Shown: positions 8,524-17,258, numbered from the stretch's first letter. The stretch: 64,000 nucleotides of DNA from Lacipirellula parvula (GCF_009177095.1 NZ_AP021861.1:6244501-6308500), one strand, 5' to 3'. A program made the numbers and translations. Notes: a model not told the origin generated them from the letters alone.

Positions 8524-9207
8524 TCAGGCCGCTTTCTTGCTGGCGTAGGAGTAGAGAATCGCGTTCCCCTCCTTGCCGACAATTTCGACAGCTCCCATCT
8601 GCCGCAGGCAGTAGGCGATTCGCTGGGCCGTGAACCGCGGCGTCTTCAGCCGCTCGGCCAAATGGGCCGTATGAAATTGTTTCGGCATTCGCTTCGGCAG
8701 CAGCCGCTTGAGGTCGGCCGTGGTGGCGAACGTTTGCGAATCGACGATTTGCAGTAGCCGCTGGTCTTCGATTTGGAAGTCTCGCTCCGAGCTCCGACGC
8801 CGACGCCGTTTGCCGCGGCCGGGAAAGCGACGTTCTTCGATGTCGACGAGCACCACTTCGAGCGTCAGCCGCTCGTGCGGGAAGACGCGCGTGAAGTACA
8901 CCAGCTCTTCAAACACGTCGAGCAGCTTGCCTCGCTTGGGACTGCGACGTCGGCTCAGTTCGGCCCCGCCGCGCTCGTCGAGTTTCACCAGCAGCTTGTT
9001 GGCGACGATCGGTTTGACGATCCGCACCTTATGCTTGGCAAGCAGCTTGCGAATCTTGTCGCGAATCGCTGCGAGCGAGCCGTGCTGAATCTCGATAAAC
9101 TCGTCGCCCCGCACGGCGTCGATGCGGTACTTTCCGTGGACGACCTCGCAGCAACCATCGTCGCCGGCGTAGATCGCTTTCAGCTGACGGTGGAGTGAGG
9201 TTTCCAT
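8524..9207 (-). CDS. Conserved protein of unknown function, possible PD-(D/E)XK-like fold
   Basis: A 227-residue protein, not securely recognised. Seen: the N-terminal section reads YRIDAVRGDEFIEIQ followed by a helix AAIRDKIRKLL, the D-x(n)-E-x-Q spacing of a restriction-endonuclease-like core with Gln in the Lys position. An Arg-rich linker follows (GRGKRRRRR, residues ~130-140). The C-terminal third looks like a winged helix (LKTPRFTAQRIAYCLRQMGA). Inference: a nucleic-acid-binding protein, possibly a nuclease or an inactive relative. No toxin, methylase or phage neighbour is present to suggest defence. The start MET at 9207 fits the family-like opening METSLHRQL. Confidence 0.6.
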   Translation of the reverse strand: METSLHRQLKAIYAGDDGCCEVVHGKYRIDAVRGDEFIEIQHGSLAAIRDKIRKLLAKHKVRIVKPIVANKLLVKLDERGGAELSRRRSPKRGKLLDVFEELVYFTRVFPHERLTLEVVLVDIEERRFPGRGKRRRRRSSERDFQIEDQRLLQIVDSQTFATTADLKRLLPKRMPKQFHTAHLAERLKTPRFTAQRIAYCLRQMGAVEIVGKEGNAILYSYASKKAA

Positions 9208-9209
9208 GA

Positions 9210-9343
9210 GATAGGTGATCGGTGACTGGGGATCGGTGATGGGAGGAAGTGAGTATGTCGCTAGGCGAGTAGGCGGCGAGAAGTTGCGGCAAAGTTATCC
9301 GCTTACGTTTTCCCGATCACCAGCCACCGATCCCCGATCACTC
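9210..9343. repeat. ggtgatcggtgactgggg inverted repeat pair
   Basis: The left arm (9210-9240) and the inverted right arm (9313-9343, gatcaccagccaccgatccc) flank a short spacer between pyrE and the upstream gene. Nothing else is visible here. Confidence 0.75.
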
Positions 9344-9892
9344 TCAACTCCGCTTGATGCCAAAGTCTTCAATCGTCAGCAGCGTGGTGAGCTCGTAACC
9401 TTTGGCCGCAAAGGCTTCGCGGCCTCCTTCGAGCCGGTCAACAATCGCGAAGACGCGCTTCACCTTGAGGCCGGCCGCTTCGCAGCGCTCGATCGCCAGC
9501 AGCGACGAGCCGCCGGTGGTCACCACGTCTTCGACGATGACGAGTTCTTCGCCCGCGGCGTAGGGGCCTTCAACGTACTTGCCAGTGCCGTGTTGCTTCG
9601 GTTCTTTGCGAACCATGACGCCGCGTAGTTGCTTGCCATGCACGCCGGCGAGGGTGAGGATCGCGGCGGTGATCGGGTCGGCGCCGATCGCCATGCCGCC
9701 GACGAGTTGCGGCAGCTTGTCGCCAAGCAGTTCCAGCATGCCGGCGCCAATCAGCTTCGCCCCGCGCGAGTCGAGCGTCACCTTGCGGCAGTCGAGGTAG
9801 AAGGTCGCCTTCTTCCCCGAGGCGAGCGTGAAGTCGCCGAATTGCAGAGCGGTTTCTTTGACGAGATCGATGAGGGCTTGTTTGTCGTACAT
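9344..9892 (-). CDS. pyrE: Orotate phosphoribosyltransferase
   Basis: The 182-residue product is slightly short for the family (usually ~190-215) but complete. Seen: the PRPP-binding loop ELVIVEDVVTTGGSS (residues ~117-131) and the KATFYLDCRKVTL region near the N-terminus that binds orotate. Also present are GGMAIGADPITAAI and the KEPKQHGTG lysine/histidine loop. Known: it converts orotate and PRPP to OMP in pyrimidine synthesis, in the cytoplasm. No other pyr gene is adjacent. Its last codons reach the edge of a repeat arm. Confidence 0.95.
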   Translation of the reverse strand: MYDKQALIDLVKETALQFGDFTLASGKKATFYLDCRKVTLDSRGAKLIGAGMLELLGDKLPQLVGGMAIGADPITAAILTLAGVHGKQLRGVMVRKEPKQHGTGKYVEGPYAAGEELVIVEDVVTTGGSSLLAIERCEAAGLKVKRVFAIVDRLEGGREAFAAKGYELTTLLTIEDFGIKRS

Positions 9893-9975
9893 GGCTCTTC
9901 AACTCCCCGGAAGCGTGAACTCAGTGACATTCAGAGCCGGGGTATACCACGAATAGCGTTGGACCTTCCAGGGGC

Positions 9976-10140
9976 TGAACCACGACGACACGGCGGGCAC
10001 GACGAAATACGGGAAGGATGAAACCGCCGATAAACGCAGATGAACGCCAATGGTTTCTAAATCTGCGTCTATCTGCGTTTACCTGCGGTTCCAAAATTTC
10101 TCCCGTATTCCCTTGGCGCTCTTGGCGTCCTTGGCGGTTG
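9976..10140. repeat. Nested intergenic repeats (gataaacgcagatg and cttggcgtccttggcgg families)
   Basis: An arm at ~10022-10050 (ccgataaacgcagatgaacg) and its inverted partner at 10060-10095 form a near-perfect pair. Outside them an accacga arm (~9977) and ttggcgctcttggcgtcc (10110-10140) form another. An ORF through 10050 that seems to encode a leader is only the repeat. Confidence 0.75.
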
Positions 10141-10169
10141 CCTTTTTCGCCTTCAGCAACGCGGCCGGC

Positions 10170-11621
10170 CTACCGCCGCACCGTAATCGTCGACTGCACC
10201 GAGAGAATGTCGTACACATCCTTCACGTCGCCCGCCTTCAGCTTGATGACGCGGGCGGTGGGGGGCGCCGAAACCGGGTCCGCGGCGCCCGGGCCGCGGA
10301 GCATTGCCGGCTGAGCGGTCGGATTCGCAGCGTTCGAAAGGAGCAGCACGCGATCTTCGGTCGCGCCGGCCGGTTGTCCGTAGACGCCGCCCGCGACTGG
10401 CGTGAGCAGCTTCTGGTCGACCTTCCAGGTTCCCTCTTCGATCGAGAACGACGGATCGAGTTCAATGGTGAACCGGCCAGCGTAACGACGATCGAGCATG
10501 AGCGTCATGCGACGCTTGCCAAGGTCGATTACCGCTGAGAACGGTCCTTGTAGCACCTTCAGTTCCTGGCCAACTTGCACGGCCTTCGGATCGGTGATGC
10601 GATTGATGTTCGCGAGCAGTTCCCACGGCACGTTGTACTTCTGCGCGATCGTCTCAAGCGTTTCGCCCGTGGCGACCACATGCTTCGGCGCCAGGCGGTG
10701 AGCCGGCGGGCCTTCGTAGATCACGTCGCCGGCGAGCTGCCCGAGCAGCGTGTCGACTTCTTGCGTTTCTTCCGGCGTGAGCGACGGATCGCCGTACCAT
10801 TCCGAAAGCTTGAGGAGCGCTTGAGCGAGTTCGCCGCGGTCGAGGTCGCCTTGCACGGCGACGCGGGCCGAGGCGTACATCGACCCCTTACTCGCGTCGG
10901 TCGGCGTGATCGGCTCGGTCCCTGCGACCGGCGCCTCGGCAACGGGTGGCACATCGGCCACTGGAGTCGAGCCCGCCACCGGTGTTTCGAGAGGCGGAGC
11001 GACGGCGCTTGCGTCGGGGGTGACGGCGTAGGGATTCGACGAAGGCGCGGGCGAAGCCGCCGCGCTGCTTTCGGCGGCGGGTGCGCTTGCAGCAGACGGC
11101 GTGGCGCCGGTGCTCGGCGTGTTCACGAACGGAACCGCGGCAGCGGCAGCCGCGGCGGCAACGACCGGAGCGGCATCCTTCGCCGTCGAATTCGATTCCG
11201 GCAGCGGCGGCATGTCGGGAAGTTGCGATGCATCGGCCGAGCGCGCAACCGGCGACGACTCAGCCGTCGCTCCCTTGTCGGCAGGGGCCGCGGCGGTCGG
11301 ATCAAACTTCGGCGCCTCGGCGGCGTCGGTCTTGCTCGATAGAATCGGCTCTGGCTTCCACGCCGGCGCGGCGTCGCCAGCCGGCGCTGCTGAAGCAGCA
11401 GCCGTCGCGTCGAGCGGCGGCGCGTCGAGCTTGGGCGCTTGCGACAGCCCGCCGACGCCAGGAACCGAAGCCCCGGGATCGCCGCCGATTTCAAGTTGGC
11501 CGGTTGTCCATTCGCCAACGCCCTCCGGAATGACCGGTTCGGTTTCGTTGATCTTCATGTACAGCACGACGCCGACGACGGCCAGCAATGTAATCGTGGC
11601 CAGTGGGCGAAGGGAACTCAC
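10170..11621 (-). CDS. LysM protein with degenerate L,D-transpeptidase-like C-terminus
   Basis: 483 residues from GTG 11621, which has GGAGG seven bases upstream; an ATG 34 codons earlier lacks this signal. Seen: an N-terminal membrane anchor (LATITLLAVVGVVLYM), about 200 residues of Ala/Pro/Ser-rich linker, a short helical domain (residues ~225-300), one LysM (~314-357, TGETLETIAQKYNVPWELLA), then a YkuD-like beta domain (~360-483) starting PFSAVIDLGKRRMTLMLD and ending AGDVKDVYDILSVQSTITV. Known: active YkuD enzymes carry HG and S-H-G-C-R-like catalytic motifs, and none is present here. Inference: a membrane-anchored peptidoglycan-binding protein whose transpeptidase fold has lost catalysis. 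Confidence 0.75.
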   Translation of the reverse strand: MSSLRPLATITLLAVVGVVLYMKINETEPVIPEGVGEWTTGQLEIGGDPGASVPGVGGLSQAPKLDAPPLDATAAASAAPAGDAAPAWKPEPILSSKTDAAEAPKFDPTAAAPADKGATAESSPVARSADASQLPDMPPLPESNSTAKDAAPVVAAAAAAAAVPFVNTPSTGATPSAASAPAAESSAAASPAPSSNPYAVTPDASAVAPPLETPVAGSTPVADVPPVAEAPVAGTEPITPTDASKGSMYASARVAVQGDLDRGELAQALLKLSEWYGDPSLTPEETQEVDTLLGQLAGDVIYEGPPAHRLAPKHVVATGETLETIAQKYNVPWELLANINRITDPKAVQVGQELKVLQGPFSAVIDLGKRRMTLMLDRRYAGRFTIELDPSFSIEEGTWKVDQKLLTPVAGGVYGQPAGATEDRVLLLSNAANPTAQPAMLRGPGAADPVSAPPTARVIKLKAGDVKDVYDILSVQSTITVRR

Positions 11622-11752
11622 GGCGGATCCTCCGAGCGAACGAACCAAGCGAAGCCAGCGGCTGCACCCATAGCGCAGCCTGCGGCGCGCGAGATAGTAA
11701 GTAATGTCGGCACAGGGTGCCACGTCACTTTGGCGGCGCTGCTAGCACGGCT

Positions 11753-11993
11753 AGTAGCCGCCGGTCAACGACCGGCCGGAGCGGTGATTCAAAAGACGAA
11801 CCACAAAGACACGAAGGACACAACGACGCACAAAGAAGCGGATGAGCTAGAAGCTCTCTCTGCTTCTAGCAATCGACAGAGAAGGACAAATTGGCTTGTA
11901 TTTCAACGCATTCCTTTGTGGTGCTGCGCGCTCTTGGAACCTTTGTGGTAAGTCTGTCCCCACCGCTCCGGCGGCTCGTTGAGCCGCGGCTAC
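11753..11993. repeat. Nested repeat block between the LysM protein gene and the glycosylase gene
   Basis: gtagccg-family arms at 11753-11782 and, inverted, 11965-11993 bracket an inner pair of the accacaaagacacgaagg family (11797-11840 and 11920-11950). The rest of this 370-bp gap shows no gene. Confidence 0.8.
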
Positions 11994-11995
11994 TG

Positions 11996-12655
11996 CTAGC
12001 ACCTCGGCCCGGCGGCGGGGAGTAGTTCGCGCAGCGGGCAACCTTCGCACTTCGGCGTGCGCTTGCACCAGTGATGGCCGACGTTGACGATCAGCGCGTG
12101 CAACTCGTTGTAGGTCTGCGCGTCTGCCGACAAGCCACGGGCGACTTCCGCTTGCAGCTGGTGATAGTTGGCCCGCGGATCAATCCAACCATGCCGCGTC
12201 CAGATGCGGTGCGTGTAGGCATCGACGACCAGCGCTGCGTGGCCGAGCGCGTAGTTAAGAATCGAGTCGGCCGTCTCGGGGCCGACGCCGTGAATCGCTA
12301 GCAACTCCCGTCGCATCGCGTCGACCGGTACGGCTCGCATCGCGTCGATCGAACCTGCAAAACGCTCGACGATAAACGCCAGCAAATGCCGCAGCCGCTT
12401 CGCTTTCAGTCGGTAATACCCGGCCGGGCGAATCAGCTCGGCAAGTTCTTCTTCGCCGACCGCCGCCAATCGCAGCGGCGCCAGTAGATCGGCGGCGCGC
12501 AAATTGTCGAGCGCGCGTTCCACATTTTTCCACGCCGTGTTCTGCACGAGCATGGCGCCGACCATCACTTCGAACGGCGTCTCGGCGGGCCACCAATGCT
12601 GCGGCCCAAGCTCGCGTGCAAGGATGCGGAAGACGTTTGCACTGTCGCTGGGCAT
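11996..12655 (-). CDS. Endonuclease III-like DNA glycosylase (HhH-GPD, 4Fe-4S)
   Basis: 219 residues. Seen: the helix-hairpin-helix AIHGVGPETADSILNYAL (~115-135), the catalytic Asp in LVVDAYTHRIWTR, and a C-terminal cluster CKRTPKCEGCPLRELLP ending in a final Cys, the C-x6-C-x2-C-x(n)-C iron-sulfur loop. Known: in Nth the HhH carries a catalytic Lys (VGRKTAN). Here the equivalent position is Glu (GVGPETAD), as in the MagIII-type 3-methyladenine glycosylases. Inference: a monofunctional alkyl-base glycosylase of base excision repair rather than a lyase. It is monocistronic. Confidence 0.85.
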   Translation of the reverse strand: MPSDSANVFRILARELGPQHWWPAETPFEVMVGAMLVQNTAWKNVERALDNLRAADLLAPLRLAAVGEEELAELIRPAGYYRLKAKRLRHLLAFIVERFAGSIDAMRAVPVDAMRRELLAIHGVGPETADSILNYALGHAALVVDAYTHRIWTRHGWIDPRANYHQLQAEVARGLSADAQTYNELHALIVNVGHHWCKRTPKCEGCPLRELLPAAGPRC

Positions 12656-12937
12656 CGAAGGGTTCGCCGCGGCGCGGATGCTAGCACTGTCGCGCGGCGA
12701 TCGCGTGCAGGTGCTCGGAATCTGTCAAGCTGAATGTGCGAAACAAACTTTGCGAATGAAATCCTCGTTTGTTCGCTTTCGCCGCTCCAAGTATAATCGG
12801 GGCTGACGAGTCGTTGTGCGACGCGAAGTATGCGGACGCCGCAGCGACTCGCCGACGACTCCCCAACCGCGAGACATGTGACGCCGACCTCCGCTAGCAC
12901 GGCGCGTCGGCGTCAGATTTCATAAGAAGACTTATCC
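12656..12937. promoter_or_regulatory. Divergent intergenic region with a promoter (TTGTTC-N18-TATAAT)
   Basis: The -35-like TTGTTC at 12769-12774 and perfect TATAAT at 12793-12798 are separated by 18 bp. They point to the plus-strand gene at 12938, giving a leader of about 130 nt. No repeat arm and no small gene are evident. Confidence 0.45.
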
Positions 12938-13480
12938 GTGATTTCCGTTCGCCCGAAGCTTGCCGAACTGGTTTATCAGCTGTACGGTCGCTCGCTCCAT
13001 CCGGAGTTGTTCGACATCCAGCAATCGCGCACGGTCGAGCGGGGCGATTACAAGGCGACGGTCCAAATCACTACCGCCGGCCATGTCGTCACCTGGCAAC
13101 ATCGCGGGCTGACGCTCACCGAAGTAGCGGCCGGCGCCCACCACCCGCTGCCGCAACGCCGGCGGCTGATGTCGTACCGAGTGAAGGGCGAACGAACCGA
13201 CCGCATCGAAATTCGTCCGGGCCTCACCTACGAAATGAGCTTCTCGCTTGAACCGGCCGACCACGAAAAGTTCGCCGCGTACCAACGCGAACTGACCCTC
13301 GCCGGCACTCGCCAAGGCATGCTGCAACGCTTCCAGCCGAGCGGCCGCTTCGAGACGGGCGCTCTCAGCTACGTGAACATCGAGTCGCGCGACAAGATGC
13401 TCTGCGTGCAAGCATTCCACACCTTCCCCGACGACTCAGCCGTGCTGAAGATCCAGTCGTGGTACCGCCTGGGCGGCTAA
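12938..13480 (+). CDS. DUF2617 family protein
   Basis: 180 residues from GTG 12938 (AAGAAG lies 8-13 nt upstream). Seen: opening ISVRPKLAELVYQLYGRSLHPELF and closing VLKIQSWYRL, with GALSYVNIESRDKMLCVQAF in the C-terminal half. There is no signal peptide or membrane segment. Known: this matches the conserved DUF2617 family of planctomycetes and actinobacteria as I recall it; its function is not established. Its start region and promoter are separated from the divergent glycosylase gene by about 280 bp. Confidence 0.7.
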   Translation: MISVRPKLAELVYQLYGRSLHPELFDIQQSRTVERGDYKATVQITTAGHVVTWQHRGLTLTEVAAGAHHPLPQRRRLMSYRVKGERTDRIEIRPGLTYEMSFSLEPADHEKFAAYQRELTLAGTRQGMLQRFQPSGRFETGALSYVNIESRDKMLCVQAFHTFPDDSAVLKIQSWYRLGG

Positions 13481-13490
13481 AAGCCGTCCC

Positions 13491-13635
13491 AGCAGCCGCC
13501 GGTCAACGACCGGCCGGAGCGGTGATCAAATGGGGAATGGTGAATGCCGAATGGGGAGCAGTGCATCGCCCCCATTCCACATTCAGCATTCCGCATTCTT
13601 TATTCGCTGCGGCGGCTCGTTGAGCCGCGGCTACT
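13491..13635. repeat. Nested repeat block (gtagccg outer, aatggggaatg inner)
   Basis: Outer arms are at 13491-13520 and 13606-13635. Inner arms run about 13529-13556 and 13570-13599. The block fills the gap between two convergent genes, so it could act as a two-way transcription barrier. Confidence 0.85.
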
Positions 13636-13644
13636 AGCGGAAGG

Positions 13645-14481
13645 CTACAGGTTGTAGCACTGCCGTGCGAATGCGGCGATCGCTGCGGTGACTGCCGCCG
13701 GGTTCTCCATCGGCGTCATGTGTCCGGCGTGTTCGATCTCGACGATCCGCACGTCGTCTTCGCCCGACTTTGCTAGCAGCTGGGCAAACTCGTGCAACTC
13801 GGCCGGCGGGCTGATGACGTCTTCGACGCCGACGATGCACAGCGAGTCGGCGGTGATCGCGTCGAGCTTGCCGCGAACGTCCTCGCGCCGGGCCATGCCG
13901 CGCTGCGCGGCGGCGACTGTTTCGGCCGATTGGCGCTCGATCATCGCTCGCAGCGCCACCTCGACCTCCGGCCGTAATTCGCGAGTCTCGGCGCCGAGCA
14001 ACCGCGGAATCATCACGAGCGCCGGCGAGGAATTGCCCGCCTGCATCGCCGCCTCGGCCATCTTGAACCGCGCCGCGCGCGGTTCGTCGGCGTCGGCCGC
14101 TGCGCGAGTATCGCACGGAATCAGCCCGCGAATCCGCTCGGGCCAGCGCAACACCGCCTGCCAGCCGATGTAGCCGCCCATCGACAGCCCCGCCAGCACC
14201 ACCGGTTCGCTGATCTGCAACCAATCGAGCAGCGCGATCACGTCGGCTGCATAACGCTCCATGCCGACGCCGTTCTCGGCGTCGCCGTCGGCTAAGTGCG
14301 AGTCGCCGAAGCCGCGCAGGTCGGGTGCGATGACGCGGAAGTGGGACTGCAGCGCAGCGATCTGTGCGTTCCACATCGTGTGATCGAGCGGAAAGCCATG
14401 GAGCAGCACAATCGGCGGCCCGGACCCAACGTCTTCGCAAGCCAGCCGCACGCCCTCAACATTGAACAATCGCTGTGCCAT
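13645..14481 (-). CDS. Alpha/beta hydrolase
   Basis: 278 residues. Seen: an HGFPLDHTMW oxyanion region near residue 29, the nucleophile elbow AGLSMGG with Ser100, the acid region in LCIVGVEDVISPP (~220), and the catalytic His in IEHAGHMTPMENP (~250). There is no signal peptide, so it is cytoplasmic. Known: these features fit the carboxylesterase/haloperoxidase-like branch of the superfamily; the substrate cannot be told from sequence. A short glycine/acid cap lies between strands 6 and 7. It is monocistronic and flanked by repeat blocks on both sides. Confidence 0.85.
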   Translation of the reverse strand: MAQRLFNVEGVRLACEDVGSGPPIVLLHGFPLDHTMWNAQIAALQSHFRVIAPDLRGFGDSHLADGDAENGVGMERYAADVIALLDWLQISEPVVLAGLSMGGYIGWQAVLRWPERIRGLIPCDTRAAADADEPRAARFKMAEAAMQAGNSSPALVMIPRLLGAETRELRPEVEVALRAMIERQSAETVAAAQRGMARREDVRGKLDAITADSLCIVGVEDVISPPAELHEFAQLLAKSGEDDVRIVEIEHAGHMTPMENPAAVTAAIAAFARQCYNL

Positions 14482-14524
14482 GATCGCTCCCTGACCGATT
14501 TCAAAGCGATGCGAATAGATTTAT

Positions 14525-14614
14525 TGACAGGATAACAGGATTAAATAGATCGACAGGATCACGAGTTTATCAGCCCAAATCCAGTCGATCCTTTGCAATC
14601 CTGTGATCCTGTCC
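14525..14614. repeat. gacaggataacaggatt inverted repeat pair
   Basis: The left arm (14525-14558) and inverted right arm (~14585-14614) enclose a short spacer. The same family occurs at 17117-17258 and 53682-53810. Confidence 0.8.
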
Positions 14615-14642
14615 AGTCTTCGTTCGCGCGAAATTCGCAGGC

Positions 14643-16439
14643 TTACTTCTTCGCTTTCTCAAATTCCGCTAATTGCCGTTGCATGATCTGATACTGCGGC
14701 GCCCGCTCCACAGCCTTTTGCTGCGACTTGATCGCGTTGTCGACGTCGCCCGCCGAAAAGTAGCACCGCCCCAGCGTGTCGAGGTAGCTCGGCTCGTCCG
14801 GCGACAGCTCCAGCGAACGGAGCGAATGCTGTACCGCTTTCTGGTAGTCGGCTGCAGTCTGCTGCGTATTGCTCACGAGCCAGGCCCATTGGTTGTACTT
14901 CGACGGGTCTTCCGGCATCCGTTCGATCTCGTTGAGGTAAAGATCACTCATCTTGGCGATGCGATCGCGCGTCTGTTGCTTGAAAGCGTCGTCGACGCCC
15001 GGGATGCGCGCCATCGCGATCAGCACGTCGGGATCGCCGTCGTACTTTTCGTACGCCTTCTCAAGCGTTTCGCGTTCGGAGTCATACTCGCCGCGCGTGT
15101 GGTGATGGTTGGCGAGATATAGCAACTGCCGACCTTCTAACGCGTTGAGGTACGCTTGACCGTCAACCTGCTGCAGCAGCGTGCGCCGTGCGGCGCGATT
15201 TTCTTTCGCTTGGATCGCGACAAAAAAATCGGCCAGCACGTCCGACGCTGCTTTGTACTCCTGCCGATCGTGGAGCCACATCGCCAACTCACGGCGGGCG
15301 TACAGCGACTCGAAGTCGGTCGCCGGCAGCGCTTCGATCGCCGCGCGGTAGTCGCGGATCGCCCAGTCGACCGCGCCGATCGCCGCAATGCGTTCGGCGA
15401 TGACCAGTCGTTCGAACTCGCTGTCAGGCTTCATCTCGAACGCGCGATCGGCAAGCTTGTTCGCCTGGTCGATCTGCTCGACTTTGCCCGTCTTCGCGAG
15501 CGCCGCCGCGTAGTAGTAGAGCAAGCTGCGATCGCCGTGGATTTTTCCGCGGTACTTATCGTAAACCTGATTGAGGACGTCCCATCGCTGGTGATCGACG
15601 ATCCACTCGAGCGCCTGCACGACGCTCGAATTAAACTGCCGGCGATCATCCGCGCCGGCCATCAGATCGACGACCGCGAGGAGAGCGTTCGTCGTTTCGT
15701 CGGTCAGTTTCAGCTCGTCGCAAATCTTCAGCCGGCGCTGCAGAAGCGCGTAGACCGTGTAGTAATCTGTATCGGGCGATTTCTCCTCAAGCAGCTTTTG
15801 CTCCACATCAATGGCTTTACCCCACGCAGCAAGCGTCGCCTGGCGATCTTTTTGCTCTTGTAGCCAAAGCCCGATCCACTCGGTCGCCGGGCGATCGATC
15901 GTCTGCAACTCCTGCCGGCAAGCATCGGCTATCGCGGCCGTCTCTTCGGGAGTTAGTTCCGCGTCGAGAAGCGCAACCGCGGCATTGCGCGAGATTTTCG
16001 GCGCGTGGTCGAGGCGGGCAATACGGCAGAGCGCCGGCAGCCCCTGCCCTTTCGGCAACTCCGCCAGCGTGCGAATGCGGCTCTGCTTCTCGTCCGCGGA
16101 AAGATCGCCGAAACGCGACAACGCGCGACGAACTTCTTGCGAGTCCTGCGGCTGAATCCACTCCACCCGCATGCTCTGCAGGATGTACTTGGCCCGCTCG
16201 GCAATTTCGAGATCGTCGTTTTGCTCGGCCAGCTTCAGTTGGTCGTGGATGCCGGGGCCAAGCCGCATCAGTTCTTCTTCGGCGCGGCGACGCTGAGAGT
16301 ACTGGTCGGAGCCGAGTTGCTTGATGAGCTCGTCGACCGATTGTTGCGGCGCTCTCGCGGCGACTTCCGGAGCAGGTTCTTGGGCGACGACGCTCGACGC
16401 GAAGAGAAGCAGACCGAGGGTTAGAAAACAGCGTTTCAT
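14643..16439 (-). CDS. Secreted TPR/HEAT-like repeat protein
   Basis: 598 residues from ATG 16439, preceded by GGAGGTG at a good distance. The longer in-frame start at 16499 reads through a repeat arm. Seen: a signal peptide (MKRCFLTLGLLLFASSVVAQ), an N-terminal alpha-helical region that is HEAT-like (DELIKQLGSDQYSQRRRAEE and the following ~80 residues), then TPR units, clearest near the C-terminus (EPSYLDTLGRCYFSAGDVDN, ~560-580). Known: planctomycetes export many such scaffolds. Inference: a periplasmic or surface protein-interaction scaffold. It is on the same strand as the CheY-like gene upstream but separated by 190 bp holding a repeat pair. Confidence 0.75.
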   Translation of the reverse strand: MKRCFLTLGLLLFASSVVAQEPAPEVAARAPQQSVDELIKQLGSDQYSQRRRAEEELMRLGPGIHDQLKLAEQNDDLEIAERAKYILQSMRVEWIQPQDSQEVRRALSRFGDLSADEKQSRIRTLAELPKGQGLPALCRIARLDHAPKISRNAAVALLDAELTPEETAAIADACRQELQTIDRPATEWIGLWLQEQKDRQATLAAWGKAIDVEQKLLEEKSPDTDYYTVYALLQRRLKICDELKLTDETTNALLAVVDLMAGADDRRQFNSSVVQALEWIVDHQRWDVLNQVYDKYRGKIHGDRSLLYYYAAALAKTGKVEQIDQANKLADRAFEMKPDSEFERLVIAERIAAIGAVDWAIRDYRAAIEALPATDFESLYARRELAMWLHDRQEYKAASDVLADFFVAIQAKENRAARRTLLQQVDGQAYLNALEGRQLLYLANHHHTRGEYDSERETLEKAYEKYDGDPDVLIAMARIPGVDDAFKQQTRDRIAKMSDLYLNEIERMPEDPSKYNQWAWLVSNTQQTAADYQKAVQHSLRSLELSPDEPSYLDTLGRCYFSAGDVDNAIKSQQKAVERAPQYQIMQRQLAEFEKAKK

Positions 16440-16465
16440 CGCACCTCCAGACAGTTCCATCGGGG

Positions 16466-16613
16466 TGCCACTGGCGTGTCGCCAGTGGGAAGCTGGCACA
16501 CGGTCTCCATCAGTTCCAGACAGCAGGCGGCCCCATCCTCAGGCTGTTGGCAAGTCGTCCGGCAGTCATGCCGTTTCAACACTTCCCACTGGCGACACGC
16601 CAGTGGCACCCAA
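16466..16613. repeat. gtgccactggcgtgtcgccagtgg hairpin pair
   Basis: Two inverted copies, about 16466-16492 and 16582-16612, each of which is itself a hairpin with CCACTGGCG and CGCCAGTGG stems. No gene lies between them. Confidence 0.8.
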
Positions 16614-16630
16614 CTCATTTCACCGGACGC

Positions 16631-17080
16631 CTAGCGCTCGGCTTCCATTTGTTCGATGTAGCGGCGGAGGCGTTCCAGCTCATCCGAAACGTTCCGCAGC
16701 TTCAACATGTTCTCGACCCGCTTTACCAACGACACCTTGTCGACCGGCTTCGACAGGAAGTCGTCCGTTCCGGCGTCGACGGCCCGCTCCATGTCGCCAT
16801 GCTCGTTGAGCGCGGTGACCATCAGAATCATGATGCCGCTGGTCGCCGGATCGCCCTTGAGCTTCTGGCAAACTTCGAAGCCGCTCAGCTTCGGCATCAT
16901 CACGTCGAGCAAGATGAGATGCGGCTTGAACGACGCCGCCTTCTCCATCGTGTCTTGCCCATCGACGGCGACGGCAATCTCGACGTCGAGTTCGCTATCG
17001 GCCAGGTAGGCCTCCAGCAATTCAACGTTCGCCTCGTTGTCATCGGCGATCAGCACGCGGTCGCGGGTGGTGTCGGTCAT
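16631..17080 (-). CDS. Single-domain response regulator (CheY/DivK-like)
   Basis: 149 residues: one receiver domain with the acidic pair in LIADDNEAN (13-14), the phospho-acceptor Asp59 (HLILLDVMMP), the Thr/Ser switch in MVTALNEH and Lys111 (FLSKPVDK). There is no output domain. A C-terminal helix (ERLRRYIEQMEAER) extends past the receiver fold. Known: such proteins shuttle phosphate or act through protein contacts. Inference: a cytoplasmic signalling relay with an unknown partner kinase, as none is adjacent. A repeat block separates it from glyA. Confidence 0.9.
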   Translation of the reverse strand: MTDTTRDRVLIADDNEANVELLEAYLADSELDVEIAVAVDGQDTMEKAASFKPHLILLDVMMPKLSGFEVCQKLKGDPATSGIMILMVTALNEHGDMERAVDAGTDDFLSKPVDKVSLVKRVENMLKLRNVSDELERLRRYIEQMEAER

Positions 17081-17116
17081 CTTGCCTTCGCTGCAATTTG
17101 GAAATTCGATTGAAGG

Positions 17117-17258
17117 ATGGACAGGATAACAGGATTGCTTGGATTGACAGGATGTTAAGAAAGTCCGTCAACCTTCAAGTGGAGAATGCTCTTCTCCGCC
17201 TCTTATTTATCCTGCATTTATCCCGTCGATCCGAACCAATCCTGTAATCCTGTCAAAG
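17117..17258. repeat. gacaggataacaggatt inverted repeat pair
   Basis: Arms at about 17117-17154 and 17210-17258 face each other between glyA and the response regulator. Confidence 0.75.

Noticed and set aside
10050-10538. Plus-strand ORF with a leader-like start
   Set aside because: The leader is a translated repeat arm and the rest is antisense to the LysM protein gene.
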